DNA of 64,000 bases from Sphingomonas changnyeongensis. GTDB lineage: Bacteria; Pseudomonadota; Alphaproteobacteria; Sphingomonadales; Sphingomonadaceae. The notes beneath the pieces are model-generated. The model was not told the DNA's origin, did no database searches, and worked only from the letters and a program-made list of their open reading frames with translations. The translations under genes and the position numbers were made by a program. Positions 1-8,268 of the stretch are shown here, piece after piece (position 1 is the first letter of the stretch; the number at the start of each line of letters is the position of its first letter). Location of the stretch: the NCBI RefSeq assembly GCF_009913435.1, contig NZ_CP047895.1, forward strand, positions 2,735,001 to 2,799,000. Direction: 5' to 3'.

Positions 1-987
1 CAGCAATTCCCCGGCCCGGAGCGCGGCCAGCTTGTCGGCCGAAGCGATGATATCCAGGCCAGCGCGCACGTGCGGGGCAAGAATCGCGGCCGGAATCTGC
101 TGATTGCCCCGGCCGAGCAGAAAGCCCTGCCCCCCAATCACGCCAAGCACGATTCGCGCCGGCGTGTCGCAGGCCAGCCGGCGCAGCGTGGCGGCATCGG
201 CATCGAGCGCGATCGGCATGCCATCACAATAGGCATCGACGCCGAGCAGCGTCCCCATGCCCGCCAGCTCCTGCTTGACCATCATCATCGTTGCCCCCGG
301 GCCGACAACGACAAGCCGTGCCGTGCGCAGCTCCGCCGCCAGCAATCGCGCCGCTGCCCTGAGCCCGGCCTCGGGCGTGCCGTCACGCGCGGCCTTGGCC
401 GGCTGACGCATCATGGTTTCAGGGGCCAACAGCGCGCCGTGCAACCGGATGCCGCCATCAGCATCACGGTCAAGAATATCGACAAGCCGATTCGGCGGCA
501 GCCCCCGCTCGACCCATGTCGCCAGCGCCGCGCCGGCCGCGCGCGGGCTGGTCGCGAACACGCCGCTCAGCATCTTCACCCCGCTCGGGATGCCGAGCAC
601 GGGCACCGGGCTGTCGGCCCCCAGAGCCGCGAGCACATCCCGCGCGGTGCCGTCGCCGCCCGCAAAGAGCAACAGATCTGCGCCCGCGCGCACAAGCGCA
701 CGCGCGCACGCAACCGTATCGGCCGAATCGGTCACCGCCCCGGCACGGTGAACGATCTCGGCGGCCAGCCCCGCCGCCGCCGCGCTCGCCTCGCCCATCT
801 GCCCGGCGCTCGTCAGGATCGGCAGCGCCCGCCCGGACAGCGCGGCAAGCGCCTGCGCCGCACGTGCGCCCGCCGCCGGCACCGCCCCGGCCGCGATCGC
901 GCGATGCGCCAGATCACCGTCGCTGCCCTTGAGCGCCAGTTCGCCGCCAACCCCCGCGATCGGGTTGACAATCAGTCCGACCCGCAC
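1..987 (-). CDS. ATP-NAD kinase family protein, 3' end outside window
   Basis: Reads leftward off the window edge with 329 open codons. The family consists of diacylglycerol/NAD kinase-like proteins that phosphorylate NAD or a related small molecule in the cytosol. Visible signatures are an N-terminal GLIVNPIAG strand and the nucleotide-binding motif FAGGDGTARD near residue 110. I chose the GTG start at 987 because a GGAG sequence lies just upstream and translation gives MRVGLIVNP, the usual family N-terminus. It is divergent from the GcvPA-like gene, and two putative IclR boxes lie in the gap. Members of this group are often annotated AcoX-like. The true substrate cannot be read from sequence. 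Family assignment is good; role in the cluster is inference. Confidence 0.8.
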   Translation of the reverse strand, partial: MRVGLIVNPIAGVGGELALKGSDGDLAHRAIAAGAVPAAGARAAQALAALSGRALPILTSAGQMGEASAAAAGLAAEIVHRAGAVTDSADTVACARALVRAGADLLLFAGGDGTARDVLAALGADSPVPVLGIPSGVKMLSGVFATSPRAAGAALATWVERGLPPNRLVDILDRDADGGIRLHGALLAPETMMRQPAKAARDGTPEAGLRAAARLLAAELRTARLVVVGPGATMMMVKQELAGMGTLLGVDAYCDGMPIALDADAATLRRLACDTPARIVLGVIGGQGFLLGRGNQQIPAAILAPHVRAGLDIIASADKLAALRAGELL

Positions 988-996
988 GCACTCTCC

Positions 997-1031
997 GTTC
1001 GCATAATGGACACTGCGTTCGCTGTTAGCAC
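997..1031. promoter_or_regulatory. Two tandem putative IclR-type operator boxes
   Basis: GTTCGCATAATGGAC (997-1011) is followed exactly 20 bp later by GTTCGCTGTTAGCAC (1017-1031). Both lie in the gap between the divergent NAD-kinase-like and GcvPA-like genes. The same 15-mer family recurs in five more divergent gaps of this cluster. It resembles the box I recall for PcaR/PcaU-type IclR proteins. Binding by the IclR protein encoded at 5685-6464 is inferred. Confidence 0.55.
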
Positions 1032-1078
1032 ATTTTTCCAAGGCTGCCGATGACCCAGACCCCCGCGCCCATCCGTTC

Positions 1079-2443
1079 ATGCCCAACTCCACCGCCGCAC
1101 AGCGCACCGCGCTGCTCGACGCGATCGGCGTCCCCGATGCCGAACCCCTGTTCGGGCAGATCCCGCCTGCTCACCGGCTGCGGACACCTTTGGCGCTGCC
1201 GCCCGCGCTCGCAAGCGAGATCGAGCTGACGCGTCATCTGGACGGACTGATCGCCCGCAACCGGCCGGCCGGCAAGATGCTGAGCTTTCTGGGGGCCGGG
1301 TGCTGGCAGCATCATGTGCCCGCCGTTGTCGACGAAATCGTCACCCGGTCGGAGTTTCTGACCCCCGTCTGGGGCACGCCATCATCGGATTTCGGGCGCA
1401 ACCAGGCCTGGTTCGAGTTCACCAGCCAGCTTGGCGCGCTGCTCGACCTCGATCTGGTCGGCCTGCCGGTCTACAGCTGGGGGTGTGCGGCGGGCCATGC
1501 GCTGCGCATGGCCGCGCGGCTGAACGGACGGCGGCGCGTTCTGGTCCCCGCCCTGCTCTGCCCCGAACGGCGCGCCGTCATCGACAGCTATTGCGCCTCG
1601 GCGACCGAACAGCACGCGATCCTGATCGACACCTATCCGTGCGACCGGCTGGGCCGCGCCGACATCGATGCGCTGAAGGCGCTTGCCGGGCCGGACATCG
1701 CCGCGATCTATTTTGAAAATCCCGCCTTTCTCGGCGGGCTGGAGCACCGCGCGGCGGACATCGTCGACATCGCCCATGCCGCCGGGGCCGAAGCGGTGGT
1801 CGGCGTCGATCCGATCAGCCTAGGCGTGGTCGCCCCGCCCGGGGCCTATGGCGCCGATATCGCGGTCGGCACCATCCAGACGCTTGGCATCCACATGCAT
1901 GCCGGCGGCGGCCTTGGCGGGTTCATCGCCTCGCGCGACGAAGACCGCTATGCGGCCGAATATCCAACGCTGCTCAACAGCATCACCGAGGCGGTCGACG
2001 GGTCGCTGCAGTTCGGCCTGATGCGGTTCCACCAATCCTCCTACGGGTCACGCGAAGAAGGCAAGGACTGGACGGGCAACTCCACCTATCTCTGGGCGAT
2101 CGGGGCCAGCGTTTACATGGCGCTGCTCGGCCCTGCCGGTTTTCGCGAAGTGGGCGAGCTGATCCTCGCCCGCTCGCATGCCGCCGCCGAGCGCCTTGCC
2201 CGCGTGCCGGGGCTGAGCGTGGCGGCGACCGGGGGCTTCTTCAAGGAGTTCACGGTCACCTTCGACCGGGTACCGGTCGAGGCGGTCGACCGGGCGCTGC
2301 GCGGTGCCGGGATCCTGGGCGGGTTGCCGCTCACCGGCGCGCTGCCCGGCATGGGCAATTCGGCGCTCTACGCCTTTACCGAGGTTCATGACCATGCCGC
2401 GATCGAGCGGCTCGCCACCACCCTTGAGGAGCTGCTCGCATGA
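1079..2443 (+). CDS. Glycine dehydrogenase (decarboxylating) subunit 1-like protein (GcvPA family)
   Basis: A 454-residue protein with the GcvPA fold: N-terminal helical region, then a fold-type I PLP-enzyme-like domain with VYSWGCAAGHALRMAARL, DIAAIYFENPAFLG and GGGLGGFIASRDEDRY segments. In split P-proteins this subunit pairs with GcvPB, which carries the PLP lysine. The next gene is that partner and overlaps this stop by 4 bp (ATGA), so the two are translationally coupled. No gcvT or gcvH is present in the window, which leaves open whether the pair decarboxylates glycine or another small amino acid. The ATG at 1079 has no clear Shine-Dalgarno sequence; no ATG, GTG or TTG occurs further upstream in frame before a stop. 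Confidence 0.82.
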   Translation: MPNSTAAQRTALLDAIGVPDAEPLFGQIPPAHRLRTPLALPPALASEIELTRHLDGLIARNRPAGKMLSFLGAGCWQHHVPAVVDEIVTRSEFLTPVWGTPSSDFGRNQAWFEFTSQLGALLDLDLVGLPVYSWGCAAGHALRMAARLNGRRRVLVPALLCPERRAVIDSYCASATEQHAILIDTYPCDRLGRADIDALKALAGPDIAAIYFENPAFLGGLEHRAADIVDIAHAAGAEAVVGVDPISLGVVAPPGAYGADIAVGTIQTLGIHMHAGGGLGGFIASRDEDRYAAEYPTLLNSITEAVDGSLQFGLMRFHQSSYGSREEGKDWTGNSTYLWAIGASVYMALLGPAGFREVGELILARSHAAAERLARVPGLSVAATGGFFKEFTVTFDRVPVEAVDRALRGAGILGGLPLTGALPGMGNSALYAFTEVHDHAAIERLATTLEELLA

Positions 2444-3953
2444 CGCTGCGCCGCTATCACGCGCCGGTCTGGGACGAACCCGTCATCATGGCGACCGGTG
2501 CCCCGGGCCGCCGGGGTCAGCTGTTCCCGCTCGCCCCCGAAGGCGCGGCCCTGGTGCCGCCGGCGCTGCGCCGGGCCGCGCCGCCCGCGCTGCCGGAAAA
2601 TGCCGAGCCGGACGTGCTGCGCCATTATCTGCGCCTGTCGCAGCAGACGATGGGCATGATCGGCGTCAGCCTGTTCGGCACCTGCACGATGAAATACAAT
2701 CCGCGCCGCGGCGAACAACATGCCGCGCGCCCCGAAATCGCCGATCTGCATCCGGCCCAGCATCCCGAGACGATGCAGGGCCTGCTGGAGGCGGTGCACG
2801 GGCTTGAGCAGATCCTCTGCGGGCTGTCGGGGATGGACGCGTTCACCTTCCAGGCGGCGGGCGGGGCGGATGCGGCCTATACCCAGGCCTGCATCACCCG
2901 CGCTTATCACGCCGCGCGCGGCGAGGCCGGCCAGCGCACCGAGATCATCACCAGCATCCAGTCGCATCCCTGCAACCCGGCGACCGCCGCGACCGCCGGT
3001 TTTCAGGTCATCACCCTGCCGCTTGGTCCCAATGGCTATCCGACGCTCGAAAGCCTGGAGGCGGCGCTGTCGCCGCGCACCGCGGCGCTGATGATCAACA
3101 ATCCCGATGACATGGGGGTCTATAATCCCGAAATCGACGTCTGGGTCAGGAAGGTGAAGGCGGCGGGCGGCCTTGCCTTTTACGATCACGCCAACTTCAA
3201 CGGCGTGATGAGCAAGATCCGCGCCCGCGATCTGGGCTTTGATGCCTGCATGTTCATGCTCCACAAGACCTTCGGCGTGTCGAAGGGGGCGGTGGGCCGG
3301 CGGTCGGTGCCTATGGCTGCTCGGCAGAGCTGGCGCGCTTCCTGCCCGGGCCGCGCGTGGTTGCCGACGGCGAACGGTTCGATCTTGTCCATGGCGATGC
3401 CGCAGCCCCCAGGGTGCGCGAGTTCATGGGCAATCTGCAGCAGGTGTTCAAAGCCTATGTCTGGGCGCGGGCGATGGGGGCCGAGGGCATTTCGGAAGCG
3501 TCCGACATGTCGGTCATCCTGAACAATTACATGGAAAAGCGCCTGCTCGCGATCCCGGGCGTCACCCGGTCGCACCCCGACATGCCGGGCTATCGGCTGG
3601 AAATGACCCGGTTCAGCCTTGAAGAACTGTTCGAGGAGACCGGCATCAGCGCGGTCGAGGTGCAGAACCGCATGGCGGATTTCGGCATCGACGCCTTCTG
3701 GCTCAGCCATGAACCCTGGATCGTGCCGCAGCCCTTCACGCCCGAAGCCGGCGAGATGTGGTCGCGCGAAGACATCGACTATTGGATCGATGTGCTCGCC
3801 CATGTCTGCGACGAGGCGCGGCGCGACCCCGATCTGGTGCGCACGGCACCGCATCATCAGGCCGCACCGCCGCCCGCGCCGCGCAACCTCGATGATCCCG
3901 CGATCGGCGCCACCACCTGGGCCGCCTATCTGCGCAAGCGCGGCACGCGGTGA
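2440..3953 (+). pseudogene. Glycine dehydrogenase (decarboxylating) subunit 2-like protein (GcvPB family), frameshifted
   Basis: PLP-binding partner of the upstream GcvPA-like protein. The first frame reads through SLFGTCTMKYNPR, the substrate/PLP loop HPCNPATAATAGF and the Schiff-base motif HKTFG, then breaks in the G run at 3285-3289. Adding one G gives HKTFGVSKGGGGPAVGAYG and the second frame continues without a gap to a normal C-terminus (stop at 3951-3953). Both halves are well conserved with no other damage, and the break is a one-base homopolymer loss like six others in this window, so I favour a sequencing error over a real pseudogene. If intact it would be about 504 residues, the usual family size. 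Confidence 0.8.
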
Positions 3954-3969
3954 AGCGCTGACAAAAAGA

Positions 3970-3998
3970 GGGGCGCCCCGGCCATGCCGGAGCGCCCC
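3970..3998. terminator. Hairpin terminator between convergent genes
   Basis: GGGGCGC and GCGCCCC pair around an inner CCGGC/GCCGG stem with a CAT loop. On the minus strand the hairpin is followed by a T run (plus-strand AAAAA at 3963-3967), so it would best terminate the aminotransferase transcript. It also sits just after the GcvPB-like stop. Confidence 0.6.
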
Positions 3999-4082
3999 AT
4001 CCCGCTGCCCGCTCCCTTCAACGAACCGACGCCCTGCCGTGTCGACAGGGCGACTTGCGGGGTTTGCGCGGCCGGCTGCCTG

Positions 4083-5481
4083 TCAGAAGGCCCCGGCCGC
4101 GCGCAGTTCACCAAGCACCTGATCGGCCGCGTCCCGGAATGCCTGGACAGCGCGGTCGATCTCATAGCGTTCGATCACGAAAGGTGGCGAAAAGGCGATC
4201 GTGTCCGCCGATGGCAGCGCCCGGCCGATCACCCCACGCTCCAGCGCGCCCTTGACGATCCGCGGCGCGACCTTGAGCGCCGGATCGAACGCGACCGGCC
4301 CGTCAGCCCCGATGCCCGCAACGAACTCCACCGCGCCGATCAGCGCATGTCCGCGCACTTCGCCCACCAGCGGATGATCGCTGAACGCCGCGCGCAGCTG
4401 CTGCTGCATATGCGCGCCAAGATCGACCACCCGGTCGACCAGCCGCTCATTCTCGATCAGGTTGAGATTGGCGAGCGCGGCCGCCGCCCCCAGCGGATGC
4501 GCCGAATAGGTATAGCCATGACCAAAGGCACCATATTGCGCGCCGCCATCCTTCAGGACCGACCACACCCGGTCGGACACGATGCAGGCCGACAGCGGGA
4601 AATAGGCAGAGGTCAGCCCCTTGGCGACGGTGATCAGATCGGGCTGCATGTCATAGAGCAGCGATCCGAACATCGATCCCAGCCGCCCGAAGCCGCAAAT
4701 GACCTCATCGGCGATCATCAGAATGTCGTGGCGGCGCAGGATGTCGCGGATGGCAGGCATATAGCCTTCGGGCGGCAGCACCACCCCGCCCGCGCCCATC
4801 ACCGGCTCGACGATCATCGCGGCGATCGTGTCGGCCCCTTCGCGGGCGATCAGCGCCTCCAGATCATCGACCAGCTTTGCCACCAGCTGGGCATCGCTCA
4901 GCCCATGTCCTTCCCACAGCCGGCGCGGCGGCAGCGTGTGGCGGATCATCGGCAGCGGCAGGTCGAACCCGGCATGCAGCCCGGGCAGGCCGGTCATGCC
5001 CGCCGTCATGACGGTCACGCCGTGATAGCCGCGCTGGCGGGCGATGATCTTCTTCTTCGCCGGGCGGCCGAGCGCATTGTTGTAATACCAGGCGATCTTG
5101 ACCTGGGTGTCATTGGCGTCGGACCCCGAGTTCCCGAAAAACACCTTCGACATGCCCGGCGGGGCCATCGCGATCAGCCGCGCCGCCAGCAGCGCCGGCT
5201 TGTCGCTGCTCATCGATGAAAAGGCATGGCAGTAGGACAGCTGTTCGGCCTGATCGCGCAGCGCCTCGGCAATCTCGCTCCGGCCATAGCCGACATTGAC
5301 GCACCACAGGCCGGCCATCGCATCGACATAGCTGCGGCCACGGTCATCGACGAGCACGGCCCCTTGCCTTCGGTGATCACCACCGGCGGTCCCGCCTGTT
5401 CATGGTCGGCGAGCATCGTGAACGGGTGGAATACGAACCGCCGGTCGAGTTCGGCAGTGCCGGGGGTGCGAGGTCGATCAT
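4083..5481 (-). pseudogene. Class III (omega) aminotransferase, two frameshifts near the N-terminus
   Basis: PLP-dependent aminotransferase of the class III group, which moves amino groups from omega-amines or beta-amino acids to pyruvate or 2-oxoglutarate. The main frame (ATG-like residue at 5357 onward) shows SGSDANDTQVK, the IADEVICGFGR aspartate motif and the lysine motif VAKGLTSAYFPLSA. The first 40 codons lie in two other frames: MIDLAPP from ATG 5481, and AELDRRFVFHPFTMLADHEQ. One extra base in the G run at 5462-5466 and one in the C run at 5360-5363 restores a continuous protein of about 466 residues, normal for the family. GGA precedes ATG 5481. It is divergent from the IclR gene. 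Likely intact in the cell. Confidence 0.8.
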
Positions 5482-5508
5482 CGCTTGTCCTTTGCTCTCA
5501 CATCGTCA

Positions 5509-5542
5509 GCGCGTTATACGAACATCTGTGCGCATTGTGGAC
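5509..5542. promoter_or_regulatory. Two putative IclR-type operator boxes in the regulator/aminotransferase gap
   Basis: A minus-strand box GTTCGTATAACGCGC (5509-5523) and a plus-strand box GTGCGCATTGTGGAC (5528-5542), 19 bp apart. The gap lies between the divergent aminotransferase and IclR genes, so autoregulation and control of the aminotransferase are both plausible. The second box matches the 997-1011 box at 12 of 15 positions. Confidence 0.5.
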
Positions 5543-5684
5543 GGTATGCGACGCCTGATCCCGCGTTGCAAGGTTGCAACCGGCGTCGGGGACAGGAATC
5601 GACGCGGCGCGGGAAGCGCAGTATCGAGGCTGAGCGCGGCCAGCCGCACGAGCAGCGGCGGCGGAGAGGATGACGGGAGTGGAA

Positions 5685-6464
5685 ATGGACGCAGCGGACC
5701 TCGAAACTGAAGGCAGCGACCGGGACTATGTGAACTCGCTGGCGCGCGGGCTGGAGGTCATCTCGGCATTCACCCGCGCACGGCCGCGCATGACGCTGAG
5801 CGAGATTGCGCGGGAAACCGGCATGACGCGGGCGACGGCGCGCCGTTTCCTGCTCACCCTTGTCCGCGAAGGCTATGCGGAGAAGGACAACAAGCTGTTC
5901 AGTCTGAAGCCCAAGGTGCTCGAACTGGGCTATTCGGCGCTGTCGTCGATGGGCATTCTGGACGTGGTCCAGCCGGTGATGAACGATCTGTCGCGCACGC
6001 TGCAGGAATCGGTGTTCGCCGCCGTGCTGACCGGCGATTACGTGACCTATATCGCGCGGGCGACGTCCGAACGGCTGGTCAATGTCAGCATCACCGTGGG
6101 CAGCCGGACGCCGGCCCATGCGGTGTCGACCGGGCGCGTGCTGCTGGCCGCAGAGCCGATCGAGGCGCTGCACCGCTATCTGGAACGGGTGAAGCTGGAA
6201 CCGCTGACGCCGCATACCGTGGTGTCGAAGGTCAAGCTGCGCGCCGAGATCGACCGGGTCAGGCTGGAGAATTACAGCATTGTCGACCAGGAGCTTGAGG
6301 TCGGGCTGGGGTCGATCTCCGTGCCGGTCCGCAATGGCGAAGGCCGGGTGCTGGCGGCGCTCAACGTCTGCTGCCCCTCGGCGCGGATGACGGTCGAGGA
6401 CATGCGCCGGCAGATCCTGCCGGAACTGACGGCGGCTTCGCAGACGATCACCCGCGGCCTCTGA
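5685..6464 (+). CDS. IclR family transcriptional regulator
   Basis: Cytosolic DNA-binding regulator with an N-terminal winged helix-turn-helix (MTLSEIARETGMTRATARRFLLTLVREGY) and a C-terminal GAF-like effector domain. The segment ITVGSRTPAHAVSTGRVLLA is typical of the IclR effector pocket, closest to the PcaR/PcaU/PobR branch. I prefer ATG 5685, which has GGGAG at good spacing; ATG 5670, in frame, is the alternative and would give 264 residues. It is the only transcription factor in the catabolic cluster and is the best candidate for binding the repeated 15-bp boxes in the six divergent gaps. The effector is unknown. Confidence 0.88.
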   Translation: MDAADLETEGSDRDYVNSLARGLEVISAFTRARPRMTLSEIARETGMTRATARRFLLTLVREGYAEKDNKLFSLKPKVLELGYSALSSMGILDVVQPVMNDLSRTLQESVFAAVLTGDYVTYIARATSERLVNVSITVGSRTPAHAVSTGRVLLAAEPIEALHRYLERVKLEPLTPHTVVSKVKLRAEIDRVRLENYSIVDQELEVGLGSISVPVRNGEGRVLAALNVCCPSARMTVEDMRRQILPELTAASQTITRGL

Positions 6465-6499
6465 CCGAAACCGACAGGCAAGGGGCGGGGGACAAGCAA

Positions 6500-6529
6500 G
6501 GGGGCGGGAGATCCAGATCTCCCGCCCCC
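6500..6529. terminator. Bidirectional hairpin terminator
   Basis: A perfect 14-bp stem (GGGGGCGGGAGATC with its complement) and a 2-base loop, followed by CTTTT on the plus strand. It separates the convergent IclR and DUF885 genes. Confidence 0.8.
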
Positions 6530-6565
6530 GCTCTTTTGACGCGTCGTCCGTCGTGCTGCCGGGGT

Positions 6566-8242
6566 TCAGCTGCCGGGGAGCGGATCGCGCCTCCAGAACT
6601 GTCGAACCTCGTCGTCATAGCCGGTCATGTCATAGCGGATGAGCGACATCGGGATGCGGCCGATGGTCATGATGCGGTCGTGGAAATCCCTGAGCACGAA
6701 CGCGTCACCCTGCTGGTGACGGACATCGGCCAGCAGCTTCTGCATCTCGATCATGCCGACCGTATAGCCAAGGCCATAGCCGGGCGGCCGGCGCAGATAG
6801 ATTTCGGCATCGACCCGCGCGACGTCGGGATCAAGCCAGGGCGTCCAGGCCTGCCATTCGCGCACGATGTCGGCGACCTTGGCCTGGTTGAGCTGCAGCT
6901 TCACGTCGCCGGCGATCCGCACGGCGCGGAAAATGCCGAAAATGTCGATCAGCTCGCGCACGCGGGGCGTGTCCTCGAACAGGCCCAGACGCTGCGCGCC
7001 TTCCTCCAGATAGACGGCCCAGCCCTCGGCGCGCACGCCGTCGCTGATCCGGCCGCGGATCGGATGGGTGTCGCGCTTGGCCATCTGCCCGTCAAAGGCG
7101 TGGCCGGGGATCGTCGCGTGCAGCCAGTCGGGGCTGGGATCGCGATACTGCACCTGTTCCCAGAAATTCGGCCCCTTGGGGCGCACGATCCACGGCACAT
7201 TGACGTAAAGCTCGCCAATGTCGCTCGGGATGGTGATGATCTCCTCACCGGTCAGAAAGGCGCGGATGCGCTTGTCGGTTTCCGCCCGGCGCGCTTCATA
7301 TTCGGCCTCGGACTGCGGCAGCGTCAGCCGGGGCAGCTTGCGGTTGCGATGTTCCTCAAGCGCATGGATCGACCAGAGCCGCTTGGTCTCGCGGTCGCCA
7401 AGCACCATCAGCTGGTCCGCCGTATAGGGCAGCAGCTTCACATTCTTCAGATACCAGTCGAAGTTCGCCTTGCCGACACCGGCGAGCGCGGTCATCTGCG
7501 GCCGCCCGGCGGTCAGCCACGCCTTCATGTCGAGCGCGGCGGCACGGGCGGCGCGAATGTCCTTGAGCAGCGCCGGCTGCGCGGTGCGCGCCCGCGCCTC
7601 CAGATCGTCATACCAGCCGATCACCCCCGCCGGCGGAACCTTGCGATACGGGTGGCCATGGCCGACGCCATCGGCATTGGACAGGTTGTGCAGCGCCAGA
7701 TCGGCGTAGTCGCCGGGGATGTCCCTGAGCTGCGTCTTGGCGCGGGCGACAAGCAGCGGGATCGCGCGCAGATCGGCCTGCAGCCGGGCAAGCGCCTCAC
7801 CCTTCACCGGCAGCGTCGTGAACGTCACCTCCAGCATCTGATCGACATAAAAGCCGGGATCACGCTCCCATGGCTTTGACACGTTCAGCAGGAAGTTGAC
7901 CTCGTCCATCTTGCTGCGCGCCGCCAGCCAGTCGGCACGCCGCGACCGGTCCCAGCTGGCGACATTCATGTCCTCCATCCGGCGCAGATAGCCGGCGATG
8001 GCGGTGCGCCGCGCAGCCACGGCGGCAGCACTGAAATCCTGCGAGGCCGCCGGGGCGTCGCGCCAGGCCAGAAAGTCCGACCAGAGCGCGAGCAGGTCAC
8101 CATAGCTGCCCTGCCCGGCCGGCGGTCCGGCCTGATCGGCGACCGCAGTCGCCGCCAGCACCGGTGCCGGCAGGGACACCGCCCCGGTCACAGCCAGGGC
8201 AAGCGCGAGCGCGTGCCGCAGTTTGAAGCGCAGAGCAGCCAT
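6566..8242 (-). CDS. DUF885 family exported protein (paralogue 1)
   Basis: A 558-residue protein with a clear signal peptide (positive N-terminus, hydrophobic run to about residue 30), so it acts in the periplasm or beyond. DUF885 proteins are presumed zinc metallopeptidases or carboxypeptidase-like hydrolases. Family hallmarks present are the ALEEHRNRKLP segment, the PGHAFDGQMAKR motif, and RAEGWAVYLEE followed by RPPGYGLGYTVG. It starts 26 bp after the TonB-dependent receptor stop, with GGGAGG before the ATG, so the two form an operon. It is one of three DUF885 genes within 10 kb; the paralogues differ throughout, so this is not a recent duplication. Precise substrate unknown. Confidence 0.85.
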   Translation of the reverse strand: MAALRFKLRHALALALAVTGAVSLPAPVLAATAVADQAGPPAGQGSYGDLLALWSDFLAWRDAPAASQDFSAAAVAARRTAIAGYLRRMEDMNVASWDRSRRADWLAARSKMDEVNFLLNVSKPWERDPGFYVDQMLEVTFTTLPVKGEALARLQADLRAIPLLVARAKTQLRDIPGDYADLALHNLSNADGVGHGHPYRKVPPAGVIGWYDDLEARARTAQPALLKDIRAARAAALDMKAWLTAGRPQMTALAGVGKANFDWYLKNVKLLPYTADQLMVLGDRETKRLWSIHALEEHRNRKLPRLTLPQSEAEYEARRAETDKRIRAFLTGEEIITIPSDIGELYVNVPWIVRPKGPNFWEQVQYRDPSPDWLHATIPGHAFDGQMAKRDTHPIRGRISDGVRAEGWAVYLEEGAQRLGLFEDTPRVRELIDIFGIFRAVRIAGDVKLQLNQAKVADIVREWQAWTPWLDPDVARVDAEIYLRRPPGYGLGYTVGMIEMQKLLADVRHQQGDAFVLRDFHDRIMTIGRIPMSLIRYDMTGYDDEVRQFWRRDPLPGS

Positions 8243-8268
8243 GGTTCCTCCCCTTCTGGTTGCCGAGA

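Noticed and set aside
1079..3953. A complete glycine cleavage operon
   Set aside because: No gcvT, gcvH or lpd is present, so only the P-protein pair can be claimed.
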